A DNA stretch of 7,361 nt from an uncultured Collinsella sp. (GCA_902494765.1 CABUUK010000069.1:1-7361), one strand, 5' to 3'; numbered from the stretch's first letter, positions 1 through 6,988 are shown. Program-made: numbers and translations. Notes: generated by a model not told the origin, from the sequence alone.

Positions 1-508
1 GACGAGCCGCTTCCTCGGCCCACGCCACCGCGTCGATACCCGTGGCGTTGCGGCCGCCCGCCGTGAAGACCTCCCACTTGTCGGCACCCGGCTCTCCGGG
101 CAAACCGACGCGCTTGGCATCGATCGCCACGACCACGGCCTGACCGCCAAAAGCCGCGGCAGCCCGGCTAATCAGCGACGGGTCACGCACGGCCGCCGAG
201 TTGAGCGACACCTTGTCGGCACCGGCGGCAACCATGGTCCGCATGCCCGCCAAGTCGCGAAAGCCGCCGCCCACGGTATAGGGAATAGCGAGCTCCTCGG
301 CCGCGTGCGCCGCCATCTCGATGGTCGTCGCACGGTTGTCACTCGTCGCGGTAATGTCCAAAAATACGACCTCGTCCGCACCTTCGCGATCGTAGGCGCG
401 GGCCAGCTCCACCGGGTCGCCCGCATCGCGTAAGCTCACAAAGTTGACGCCCTTGACCACACGGCCGTCCTTGACGTCCAGGCAGGGAATCACGCGCTTG
501 GTAAGCAT
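1..508 (-). CDS. hisF: Imidazole glycerol phosphate synthase cyclase subunit HisF (partial, 3' end outside window)
   Basis: HisF is the cyclase half of IGP synthase. It uses ammonia delivered by HisH to turn PRFAR into imidazole-glycerol phosphate and AICAR in the cytoplasm. I translated 169 codons from the ATG at 508; a family member is about 250 residues, so roughly the last third is missing at the left edge. It begins MLTKRVIPCLDVKDG and reads as a (beta/alpha)8 barrel. The two catalytic aspartates are at the expected places: D11 in CLDV and D130 in VAIDAK. Other family landmarks are GVNF (20-23), FLDITAT (49-55), TVGGGFR (78-84, where GGGIR is usual), DKVSLNSAA (98-106) and WEVFTAGGR (145-153). 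The start lies 3 nt after the hisA stop, with a GGGAGG site inside the hisA end (about 517-522). Identification is firm. Confidence 0.96.
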   Translation of the reverse strand, partial: MLTKRVIPCLDVKDGRVVKGVNFVSLRDAGDPVELARAYDREGADEVVFLDITATSDNRATTIEMAAHAAEELAIPYTVGGGFRDLAGMRTMVAAGADKVSLNSAAVRDPSLISRAAAAFGGQAVVVAIDAKRVGLPGEPGADKWEVFTAGGRNATGIDAVAWAEEAAR

Positions 509-511
509 GGG

Positions 512-1255
512 CTACTCCTCCCCTCGGGCGGCGGCCAGTGCCTGGGCCAGCGTAAAGTTGCCCTCGTAGAGCGCACGGCCGGTAATGGCGCCCTCAATAG
601 CATCCTCACCCACCGCAGCCAGCGCGCAAATGTCGTCGAGCGTAGAGATGCCGCCCGAAACCACGACAGGAAAGCCCGCAACCTCGGCCACATGGCGATA
701 CGCCGCCACATCGATGCCCGTCTGCATGCCGTCACGCGCGATGTCGGTGTAGACCAGGTGCTTAAAACCCAGCTCGGTGAGCTGTGCCACGGCATCGTCG
801 AGTGCCACGCCCGCGCCGTCGCGCCAGCCGTTCACCTTGACCTGGCCGTCGCGCGCGGCGATGTCTGCCACCAGCAGCTCGCCAAAGCCTTGGGCCGCCA
901 CCTCGGCAAAACCCGGCTCGGTCACCAGCACGGTGCCCAGTGCGATACGGCGAGCACCATAGCCGGCCAGCTCGTCGATGCGTGCGAGCGAGCGGACGCC
1001 GCCGCCCACGTCCACGGACAGACCGTCGACGCCGCAGATGGCCTTAATCGCCGCCGAGTTGGCAGCGCAGGTGTCCTCGTCCTCGCCAAAGGCAGCGGAC
1101 AGGTCGACGACGTGCACCCAGCTAGCGCCCTGCTCGGCAAACGAGCGGGCGACAGCCACAGGGTCGTCGGAATATACCTTGCAGCGGCTGCGGTCGCCGC
1201 GCTCCAGGCGTACAACCTTGCCGCCGATCAGATCGATTGCGGGAAACAGAATCAT
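512..1255 (-). CDS. hisA: ProFAR isomerase HisA (phosphoribosyl-formimino-AICAR-P isomerase)
   Basis: HisA performs the Amadori rearrangement of ProFAR to PRFAR, the substrate of HisH/HisF. The 247-residue protein has normal family length and a half-barrel-duplicated (beta/alpha)8 fold. It starts MILFPAIDLIGGKVVRL with catalytic D8. The second catalytic acid is D131 in VADIAARDG. Phosphate-binding segments are VDVGGGVRS (81-89) and VVSGGIST (198-205), and TDIARDGM lies at 170-177. Actinobacteria often carry PriA, a HisA with added TrpF activity. The TDIARDGM and VNGWRDG segments look like ordinary HisA rather than PriA, although specificity cannot be settled by eye. The ATG overlaps the hisH stop as ATGA (1252-1255), with GAGGAGG at 1263-1269, 7 nt upstream, so translation is probably coupled to hisH. 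Confidence 0.96.
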   Translation of the reverse strand: MILFPAIDLIGGKVVRLERGDRSRCKVYSDDPVAVARSFAEQGASWVHVVDLSAAFGEDEDTCAANSAAIKAICGVDGLSVDVGGGVRSLARIDELAGYGARRIALGTVLVTEPGFAEVAAQGFGELLVADIAARDGQVKVNGWRDGAGVALDDAVAQLTELGFKHLVYTDIARDGMQTGIDVAAYRHVAEVAGFPVVVSGGISTLDDICALAAVGEDAIEGAITGRALYEGNFTLAQALAAARGEE

Positions 1256-1953
1256 CGGCCGACCTCCTCGATGATGTTGACGAAGTTCTTAAGGATGCGC
1301 TGACCCAGCGCGGAGGATTTCTCGGGATGGAACTGGCAGCCCCACACGTTGCCATGGCGCACGATGCACGGGAAACTCCGTGTATAGTGCGTGCACGCCA
1401 ACACATCGGCGGCATCGACGTCGTCGGCCACCGCGTAGCTGTGGGTGAAGTACATGTTGGCGCCCTCGGCAAAACCGGCAAGCAGCGGATCGGCCGCACC
1501 GGCGGACGTCATGTGCACCTGGTCCCAGCCCACGTGCGGCACCTTCAGGCGACTCGACTCCAAGCGCGTGCACGAGCCGCGCATAATACCCAGGCCATCG
1601 ACCCAGGGACCGCCAGCCTGCTCGGGAGCGTTTCCGTCCGCGACCGCGCCCTCGTCCGCCGGCACGCCCTCGTTGCCGCGCTCAAAAAATAGCTGAAGGC
1701 CCAGGCAGATGCCGAGCAGCGGAGTTCCAGCGGCGACGGCATCGAGCACGGCCGTCTCCTCGCCGCTCTGGCGCATAAAGGCAATCGCGTCATAGAACGC
1801 ACCCACGCCCGGAATGACCAGGCCGTCGGCGTTGCGGATCTGCTCCGGATCGTCCGACGTGCAGGCAACGGCACCGGCGCGCGCGAGCCCGCGCACGACG
1901 CTCGACAAATTGCCCTTGTGGTAGTCGACCACCACGATCTTCGGTTCGCCCAC
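1252..1953 (-). CDS. hisH: Imidazole glycerol phosphate synthase glutaminase subunit HisH
   Basis: HisH is a class I glutamine amidotransferase. It hydrolyses glutamine and channels ammonia into HisF. I chose the GTG at 1953 (233 residues). The family N-terminus KIVVVDYHKGNLSSV begins right after it, and an AAGGGAGG site lies 5 nt upstream. The same frame stays open to about 2298, but that extension runs through the inverted repeat and hisB and has no HisH similarity. The triad is visible: nucleophile C83 in GICLGLQ, and H209 and E211 in CQFHPEKSS. The oxyanion-region PGVGAF is at 48-53 and VPHVGWDQV at 138-146. At 233 residues it is longer than the usual roughly 200. Most of the excess is an acidic, Ala/Gly-rich insertion at about 96-116. 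It overlaps hisA by 4 nt. Confidence 0.95.
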   Translation of the reverse strand: MGEPKIVVVDYHKGNLSSVVRGLARAGAVACTSDDPEQIRNADGLVIPGVGAFYDAIAFMRQSGEETAVLDAVAAGTPLLGICLGLQLFFERGNEGVPADEGAVADGNAPEQAGGPWVDGLGIMRGSCTRLESSRLKVPHVGWDQVHMTSAGAADPLLAGFAEGANMYFTHSYAVADDVDAADVLACTHYTRSFPCIVRHGNVWGCQFHPEKSSALGQRILKNFVNIIEEVGR

Positions 1954-1958
1954 GCGAC

Positions 1959-1966
1959 CCTCCCTT
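1959..1966 (-). promoter_or_regulatory. Ribosome binding site deciding the hisH GTG start
   Basis: The minus strand reads AAGGGAGG followed by 5 nt and GTG at 1953-1951. No other start with a comparable site precedes the conserved KIVVVDY segment. This supports a GTG start and a fresh initiation site for hisH downstream of the inverted repeat. At the hisA, hisC, hisB and hisF starts the site instead sits in the end of the preceding gene. Confidence 0.8.
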
Positions 1967-1978
1967 TTCTCATCGTCC

Positions 1979-2019
1979 AAAACCACCACAAAGGTGCCTG
2001 TCCCCTTTGTGGTGGTTTT
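1979..2019. repeat. Perfect 16-bp inverted repeat (REP-like hairpin) between hisB and hisH
   Basis: The arms AAAACCACCACAAAGG (1979-1994) and CCTTTGTGGTGGTTTT (2004-2019) are exact reverse complements. They flank a 9-nt loop (TGCCTGTCC on the plus strand). The hairpin lies wholly in the 79-nt hisB-hisH gap, 13 nt after the hisB stop and ending 25 nt before the hisH start. The only T run is the four Ts inside the stem, so it is not a convincing terminator, and genes of the same pathway continue downstream. The core GGGGACAGGCACCTTT on the minus strand resembles short dispersed palindromes (REP/RAYT-type) that I recall from other bacteria. That assignment is inference, because only one copy is in the window. 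It could also act as an mRNA-stabilising or partial-attenuation structure. Confidence 0.8.
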
Positions 2020-2032
2020 ACCCTTGTGACGG

Positions 2033-2620
2033 TTACAGCGATCCCTTGGTGCTGGGGATGCCCTGCACGCGGGGATCGAGCTCGCAGGCGTGGCGCATCG
2101 TGCGACCCACGGCCTTAAAGGCGGCCTCGATAATGTGATGCGAGTTGCCGCCCGCCAGCTCGCGCACGTGCAGCGTGAGCTTGGCATCGCGCGCAAAGGC
2201 GTAGAAGAACTCGACGGCCAGCTCGGTATCGAAGCTGCCCACGCGCTCGGTCGGCACGGGCAGCTCGCAGTAGGCCTGCCCGCGCCCCGAAATATCAACA
2301 GCAGCCATCACGAGTGTCTCGTCCATGGCGATCGCCGCGTCGGCAAAGCGTGTAATGCCCGCCTTGTCGCCCAGCGCCTGGCAAAACGCCTCGCCCAGCA
2401 CAATGCCCGTGTCCTCGACGGTATGATGCGCATCGACCTCCACGTCGCCCACCGCGTGCACCGTCAGATCGAACAGGCCATGGCGGCCAAAAGCGTTGAG
2501 CATGTGGTCGAAAAACGGCACACCGGTCGAGATATCGCACACGCCGCTTCCATCCAGGTCGAGCTTTACGACAATGTCGGTCTCGCCCGTCTTGCGGGTC
2601 ACCTCGGCATAGCGGTCCAT
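2033..2620 (-). CDS. hisB: Imidazoleglycerol-phosphate dehydratase HisB (monofunctional)
   Basis: HisB dehydrates IGP to imidazole-acetol phosphate, a Mn-dependent reaction of a large cytoplasmic oligomer. The 195-residue length matches monofunctional IGPD. No HAD-type histidinol-phosphatase domain is fused as in enterics, so a separate phosphatase gene must exist elsewhere. The two metal-binding repeats are clear: FFDHML (36-41) with DAHHTVEDTGI (63-73), and ELAVEFFYAF (133-142) with NSHHIIEAAFKA (159-170). The C-terminal GIPSTKGSL is typical. The ATG at 2620 follows the hisC TAG directly (ATG TAG ATG), with AAGGAGG at 2629-2635, 8 nt upstream inside the end of hisC. This is the last gene before the inverted repeat. 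Confidence 0.97.
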   Translation of the reverse strand: MDRYAEVTRKTGETDIVVKLDLDGSGVCDISTGVPFFDHMLNAFGRHGLFDLTVHAVGDVEVDAHHTVEDTGIVLGEAFCQALGDKAGITRFADAAIAMDETLVMAAVDISGRGQAYCELPVPTERVGSFDTELAVEFFYAFARDAKLTLHVRELAGGNSHHIIEAAFKAVGRTMRHACELDPRVQGIPSTKGSL

Positions 2621-3736
2621 CTACATCTCCTCCTTCACCAGCGCGGCAAACGCAGCCAGCACCTCGTCGTTTTCCTGCGGGGTGCCCACGGTAATGCGCA
2701 GGCAGTCCGCGAGCCCCGGCGCGTAGCTAAAGTCGCGCACCAAAATCGAATACTCGTCGCGCAGACGCTCGCGCACGCGCGTGGCATGCGACGTGCGCAC
2801 GAGCACAAAGTTCGCCGCGCTCGGCCATGCCTCCACGGGCATGCCCTCGGCAGCCATTGCACGCAGGGCGCACAACTCGCGCTCGCGCTCGGATGCGACC
2901 TGTGCCACCACAGGCGCATACGCATCGCGGGCACGCACGCAGGCAAGCGCGGCGGCCTGGCTTAGCACGTTAACCGAGTAGATTTGGCGAATCGCCGCAA
3001 ACACATCGATGACCTCGGGCGCCGCGATCACATAGCCCAGACGCGTGCCGGCGGCGCCAAACGCCTTGGACAGCGTATGCAGAATCACCAGGTTGGGATG
3101 CTCGGCGATAAGCCCCTGCGCCGTGGTAGCCGCGCCAAACGAATCGTCCGCAAACTCAACGTAGGCCTCGTCGACCATGACCATGCCGGGGCATGCATCG
3201 CACAGGGCCGCGACAAAGTCGAGCGGCGCCACGTCGCCCGTGGGGTTATTGGGCGAGGTCACGATGGCCAAGTTGCACTCCGGCGCCGCGGCGAGCATGG
3301 CTGCCTGGTCGAGCTCAAAGCTCGTCGGATCACGCCACACGTCGCGCACCTCGGTCTGGCACAGAGACGCAAAGAACGCATACTCGCTAAAGCACGGCGG
3401 GCAGTTGAGCAGGGTCCGTCCCGCGCCGCCAAACGCCAGCAGGTAGTTATAGAGCAGCTCGTCGCCGCCGTTGCCCACGCAAATATTCTCACGTGCCACG
3501 CCATGCCAGGCAGCAAGCTCATCGCGCAGGTCGTTGGACATGGGGTCGGGATAGCGGTTGAGCGGCGTGGCAGCCAGGGCCGCGTCGACCGCCTTGCGCA
3601 CGCCAGCCGGCACGGGATAGGTGTTCTCGTTGGCCGAAAGATTGATGCGCGTGGGCGCAAAGTCGGGATCGTAGGGTTCGATACCGGCCAAGTAGGGCTG
3701 GACGAGCTCCTTCATGCGCGGCGTGAGTTCGGCCAT
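2621..3736 (-). CDS. hisC: Histidinol-phosphate aminotransferase HisC
   Basis: HisC is a PLP enzyme of fold type I. It transaminates imidazole-acetol phosphate with glutamate to give histidinol phosphate. From the ATG at 3736 it is 371 residues, the normal length. The frame is open 54 nt further up, but that stretch lies inside hisD and lacks similarity. The chosen start begins MAELTPRMKELV and is preceded by GAGGAGG. Landmarks by residue: INLSANENTYP (31-41), GNGGDELL (88-95), SPNNPTG (161-167), DEAYVEF (189-195), the Schiff-base lysine K224 in TLSKAFGAAGTRLGY, and the substrate-carboxylate arginine R347 in LRITVGT. The start lies 1 nt past the hisD stop, and the end abuts hisB. Confidence 0.96.
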   Translation of the reverse strand: MAELTPRMKELVQPYLAGIEPYDPDFAPTRINLSANENTYPVPAGVRKAVDAALAATPLNRYPDPMSNDLRDELAAWHGVARENICVGNGGDELLYNYLLAFGGAGRTLLNCPPCFSEYAFFASLCQTEVRDVWRDPTSFELDQAAMLAAAPECNLAIVTSPNNPTGDVAPLDFVAALCDACPGMVMVDEAYVEFADDSFGAATTAQGLIAEHPNLVILHTLSKAFGAAGTRLGYVIAAPEVIDVFAAIRQIYSVNVLSQAAALACVRARDAYAPVVAQVASERERELCALRAMAAEGMPVEAWPSAANFVLVRTSHATRVRERLRDEYSILVRDFSYAPGLADCLRITVGTPQENDEVLAAFAALVKEEM

Positions 3737-3737
3737 G

Positions 3738-5159
3738 TTAGGCCTCCTCGCCGGTCGCGCCAGCGGAAGCCAGGTCCACACCCTTGGCAACCGTCGCCAC
3801 GGCGTCGCCCGGCCAGGCGACCTTGGTCAGGTCGGCCGCAGCCAGAGACTCGGCACTCACGGCATCCTCGCCCTGCTCCAGCACACGGCGACGCAGAGCG
3901 GCGGATAGCGCGTGCGCCCACAGGCCCTCGGCCTCGGCCAGACGTTGTGTGGCGGGAGCGTCGGAGAGCAGGCCCTCGGGCGTATAGCAAATGACGCTCG
4001 AGCGCTTAACGAACTCTTCGACCGAAAGCGGGTTGGAGAACATGGCCGTGCCGCCAGTCGGCAGCGTGTGGTTGGGACCGGCAACGTAATCGCCGAGCGG
4101 CTCGGAGCTCCAAGCGCCCACAAAGATGGCGCCGGCGTTGCGAATGCCGCCGAGCAGGCCCATCGCATCCTTGCAGTGCAGCTCCAGGTGCTCGGGCGCC
4201 ACGGTGTTCACGGCCTCGACGGCGGCAGCCATATCGGCGGCCACCACGATGGTGCCTTCGTTGTCGAGCGAGGCGCGCGTGATTTCGGCGCGTGGCGACT
4301 GCGCCACCAGAATGTCGATGCCAGCCTCGACCTCGCGCGCAAACTGCCCATCGCAGGTCACCAGATAACAGGCGGCCAGCGGATCGTGCTCGGCCTGGGC
4401 CATCAGGTCTGCCGCGACCACCATGGGCTTGGCCGTGGCATCGGCCAGCACGCAGACCTCGGACGGGCCAGCGACCATGTCGATTCCCACGTCGCCCGAG
4501 ACAATCTGCTTGGCAGCGGCAACAAAAGCGTTGCCCGGACCGGTGATTTTATCGACACGCGGAATGCTCTCGGTACCGTACGCCAGCGCGGCCACGGCCT
4601 GAGCGCCACCCACCATATAGATTTCGTCCACGCCGCCGAGTTTTGCCGCGGCGAGCGTGTAGGGGCTGATCAGGCCGTCTTTTTGCGGCGGGGTCACCAT
4701 TACCACGCGCTTGACGCCGGCGACCTTGGCGGGAATGGCGTTCATGAGCACCGTGGAGGGATACTGCGCGCGACCGCCCGGCACGTAGATGCCGGCCGCC
4801 GCGAGCGGGGTCACCTTAACGCCGAGCATCGTGCCGTCCGGGCGCGTGGTAAACCAGCTCTGCTCGACCTCGCGCTGGTGGAATTCGCGAATCTGGCGTG
4901 CAGCCTTTTCGAGCGCCGCGACAAAAGCGGGATCGAGGCCTTCGAGCGCGGCATCGATCTGCTCCTGCGGCAAGCGGAAGCTCTGCAGCTCAACGCCGTC
5001 AAAACGCTGACAGTAATCGCGCACCGCGGCATCGCCGTTGGCGCGCACGTTGGCCACGATATCGCGGGCGGCGTCGACGATGTTTTGCGGCAGCACGCCC
5101 TTGCGGTTGAGCTGCTTGGTAACGAGGCGCTCACCGGGAGCAAGCTTGATGGTCTTCAT
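3738..5159 (-). CDS. hisD: Histidinol dehydrogenase HisD
   Basis: HisD is a zinc enzyme that oxidises L-histidinol to L-histidine in two NAD-dependent steps, the last reactions of the pathway. The protein has 473 residues. Visible motifs are YVPGGRAQYPS (125-135), VGGAQAVAALAYG (183-195), ITGPGNAFVAAAK (205-217), GIDMVAGPSEV (225-235) and GDYVAGPNHTLPTGG (356-370). Likely zinc ligands are Q255 and H258 in QAEHDP, D357, and H416 in EGLWAHALS. The catalytic pair is E323-H324 in APEHLE. The usual end of the family falls near residue 430, so about 40 residues (Ala/Gly/Asp-rich, ending GATGEEA) are extra. The start ATG at 5159 has only a modest AGGGG 8 nt upstream. It is separated from hisZG by 105 nt containing a hairpin. 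Confidence 0.96.
   Translation of the reverse strand: MKTIKLAPGERLVTKQLNRKGVLPQNIVDAARDIVANVRANGDAAVRDYCQRFDGVELQSFRLPQEQIDAALEGLDPAFVAALEKAARQIREFHQREVEQSWFTTRPDGTMLGVKVTPLAAAGIYVPGGRAQYPSTVLMNAIPAKVAGVKRVVMVTPPQKDGLISPYTLAAAKLGGVDEIYMVGGAQAVAALAYGTESIPRVDKITGPGNAFVAAAKQIVSGDVGIDMVAGPSEVCVLADATAKPMVVAADLMAQAEHDPLAACYLVTCDGQFAREVEAGIDILVAQSPRAEITRASLDNEGTIVVAADMAAAVEAVNTVAPEHLELHCKDAMGLLGGIRNAGAIFVGAWSSEPLGDYVAGPNHTLPTGGTAMFSNPLSVEEFVKRSSVICYTPEGLLSDAPATQRLAEAEGLWAHALSAALRRRVLEQGEDAVSAESLAAADLTKVAWPGDAVATVAKGVDLASAGATGEEA
3743..3749 (-). promoter_or_regulatory. Ribosome binding site for hisC
   Basis: GAGGAGG on the minus strand lies inside the last codons of hisD, 6 nt before the ATG at 3736. 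It supports this start over the in-frame ATG at 3790, which lies in the hisD coding region. Confidence 0.75.
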
Positions 5160-5264
5160 ATCGGTATCCCCTATCGGTCGAGGTTGTGTTCGAAAAACGA
5201 GAGACCGGGCGGCGGCGCCAATCGGCCCGCAGCCCGTACGTTGGGGCGCCCGTGCGCGCTCGCG
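5160..5264 (-). promoter_or_regulatory. hisZG-hisD intergenic region with strong hairpin
   Basis: This is a 105-nt gap in an otherwise compact operon. On the transcribed strand 5236-5206 folds into a GC-rich hairpin: a 5-bp outer stem (CGGGC/GCCCG), one T/C mismatch, 4 bp (GCGG/CCGC), a one-base bulge, 3 bp (GCC/GGC) and a GATT loop. Eight nt later comes TTTTT (about 5197-5193). The T run is too far from the stem for a standard intrinsic terminator, but partial termination, RNA processing or stabilisation are possible. No convincing promoter was found. The stretch just after the hairpin resembles the hisZG leader. Confidence 0.5.
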
Positions 5265-6980
5265 CTATTGTGCCGAGCCCGCGACGGGCTCAAAATGCTT
5301 GTCCTTCACGGCAGCCGCCAGGCGATCGGCCAGGTTGCGCACACGCGGATCGAGGCGCGCGGCACCCGGGTTGACGAAGAAACGGGCCGTGCAGTCCATG
5401 ATGCGACCGGTGATGACCAGGTCGTTGTCGCGCAGCGTGGCGCCCGTGGCGGTAATATCCACGATGCGATCGGTCATGCCGACAATGGGGCCCAGCTCGA
5501 TGTTACCGTGCAGCGAAACTATGTCGGCGTTCACGCCTCGCTCGGCATACCAGGCACTCGCGATGCGCGGATACTTGGTTGCCACGCGAAGCGACCCGCG
5601 GCGAGCATAGTTGCGCTCGGCCTGACCGGCGCGCCATGCGGGCTCCGCCTCGATAAAGGTGCACAGGCCATAGCCCAGGTCGACCAGCTGCAGCAGGTTG
5701 AGGTCTGCCTCGATAAGCGAATCCCAACCGCAGATGCCGCAATCGGCACCGCCACAGCCCACAAAAGCAGGCGCGTCGCTGGGGCGCACGATGACAAACT
5801 CGATATCGCCGACCGCGCCCTCGCCGACACGCGTGTCGCGGCCGCGCACGATCAGGTGGCGGCCGGGGTCACGCAGCTCGGAGACGTCCAGGCCCGCGGT
5901 CTCGAGCACGTCGAGCGTGTCGGCCTTAAGCGAGCCCTTGGGCACGGCGATACGCAGCGGCCCCTCGGCGCCACGGCCCACGGCGTGGTCGCCATCGGAA
6001 GCGGCGTCCTCGGCCGAGGTGCGCGCGGCCTCCAGGCGCTCGAGCGAAAAGGCGAAGCCCGCCGCCGGCACCTCGATACCGTCGCCAAATGCGCCGGTAA
6101 AGATGGAGTCGTAGCGTCCGCCCGAACCGACCGGATCGGGCAAGCCGCCGGCATAGGCCTTAAAGACCAGGCCCGTGTAGTAATCGAAAGAGTTCATGAT
6201 GGAGAAGTCGAAGGACAGCACCTGGGCGTCTTCGGGAGCCAGACCATCGACTAGGGCACGCAGCTCGCGCGTCAGCGGCGCGACGATACCGGCGGCCTCC
6301 AGCAGCGCGTCCACGCGGTCAAGTACCTCGGCACCGCCGTGCAGGCGCGGCAGCTCGCTAATGGCGGCCTTGACGGCATCGGACTCGACGCTTGCCGCCA
6401 CGCGGGCATCGAGGCCCACAAAGTCGTTGGCATGCACGCAGCGCAGGGCCTCGGCAGCCAGCTCACCATCCTCGCACACCGCGAGCAATTCCTTAAAAGG
6501 ACGCACACTGCCTGCGATAATGCGCGCATCGGGAAGTGCCAGCTCGCGTACGGCCTCGGCAACGAGCGAGACAATCTCGACATCGCCCGCGGTATCTCCC
6601 GCGCCGATGAGCTCAAAGCCCAACTGCGTAAACTGACGCGAGCCACCGGCATTGCGCTGACACTCGCGAACCACCGGCGCCTCGTAGCGAAGGCGCAGGG
6701 GCAGGTCGGCCGCGCGCATGCGGGTCGAAACCAGGCGCACGATCGGCAGCGTGTTGTCGGGACGGACCACCAGCAGGCGACCGTCGTCATCAAAGAGCTT
6801 AAACGGCGTATCCGCAATGCGGCCGCCTTCCTCGAGCGAACCCTTGTCCTCGAGTAGCGGCGTCTCGACCGGCAGGTAATGATGCTCCCTAAAGCAGCCC
6901 TTCACCGTCAGCGCGATCTCCTCGCGCGCCTGAGCCTCCTCGGGCAATATGTCCCGGAATCCCCACGGTGTGGCCGTCAT
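5265..6980 (-). CDS. hisZG: Fused ATP phosphoribosyltransferase: HisZ regulatory domain + short-form HisG catalytic domain
   Basis: One unbroken 571-residue frame carries two proteins that are normally separate. Residues 1 to about 320 are HisZ, a catalytically inactive HisRS paralogue that supplies histidine feedback control. Its landmarks are WGFRDILPEEA (6-16), VVRPDNTLPIVRL (71-83), FTQLGFELIGAGD (117-129), DYYTGLVFKAYAGG (266-279) and GSGGRYDS (285-292). Residues about 321-340 are a hydrophilic Ala/Asp/Gly-rich linker. Residues 341-571 are short-form HisG, which joins ATP and PRPP to make PR-ATP, the committed step. Landmarks are LRIAVPKGSLK (342-352), RVATKYP (465-471), ELGPIVGMTDRIVDI (495-509) and the PRPP-loop TATGATLRDN (510-519). 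The usual GAADLGIVGKD segment is GGADCGICGWD here. The ATG at 6980 has GAGGAGG 8 nt upstream. It is the first gene of the operon. Domain assignment is firm; enzymatic competence of the fusion is inferred. Confidence 0.94.
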   Translation of the reverse strand: MTATPWGFRDILPEEAQAREEIALTVKGCFREHHYLPVETPLLEDKGSLEEGGRIADTPFKLFDDDGRLLVVRPDNTLPIVRLVSTRMRAADLPLRLRYEAPVVRECQRNAGGSRQFTQLGFELIGAGDTAGDVEIVSLVAEAVRELALPDARIIAGSVRPFKELLAVCEDGELAAEALRCVHANDFVGLDARVAASVESDAVKAAISELPRLHGGAEVLDRVDALLEAAGIVAPLTRELRALVDGLAPEDAQVLSFDFSIMNSFDYYTGLVFKAYAGGLPDPVGSGGRYDSIFTGAFGDGIEVPAAGFAFSLERLEAARTSAEDAASDGDHAVGRGAEGPLRIAVPKGSLKADTLDVLETAGLDVSELRDPGRHLIVRGRDTRVGEGAVGDIEFVIVRPSDAPAFVGCGGADCGICGWDSLIEADLNLLQLVDLGYGLCTFIEAEPAWRAGQAERNYARRGSLRVATKYPRIASAWYAERGVNADIVSLHGNIELGPIVGMTDRIVDITATGATLRDNDLVITGRIMDCTARFFVNPGAARLDPRVRNLADRLAAAVKDKHFEPVAGSAQ

Positions 6981-6988
6981 CTGGTGAG

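Noticed and set aside
1979..2019. CRISPR repeat or intrinsic terminator at the hisB-hisH palindrome
   Set aside because: There is a single copy with no spacers, so it is not CRISPR. No T run lies beyond the four Ts within the stem, and same-pathway genes continue downstream, so a full terminator is unlikely.
1954..2298. Upstream extension of the hisH frame to an ATG at 2298
   Set aside because: It runs through the inverted repeat and the hisB coding region with no HisH similarity. The GTG at 1953 has a good ribosome site and the conserved N-terminus.
2090..3994. Plus-strand open frames antisense to hisB and hisC (2090-2965 and 2984-3994)
   Set aside because: Same reasons: no domain, no ribosome site, composition of a reverse complement, and real PLP and dehydratase motifs on the other strand.
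3912..6254. Very long plus-strand open frame (780 codons) antisense to hisD and hisZG
   Set aside because: It crosses two well-supported genes and an intergenic gap. Its residues are Arg/His/Gly/Ala-rich as expected for the reverse strand of GC-rich genes, and it has no recognisable domain. It is an antisense shadow.
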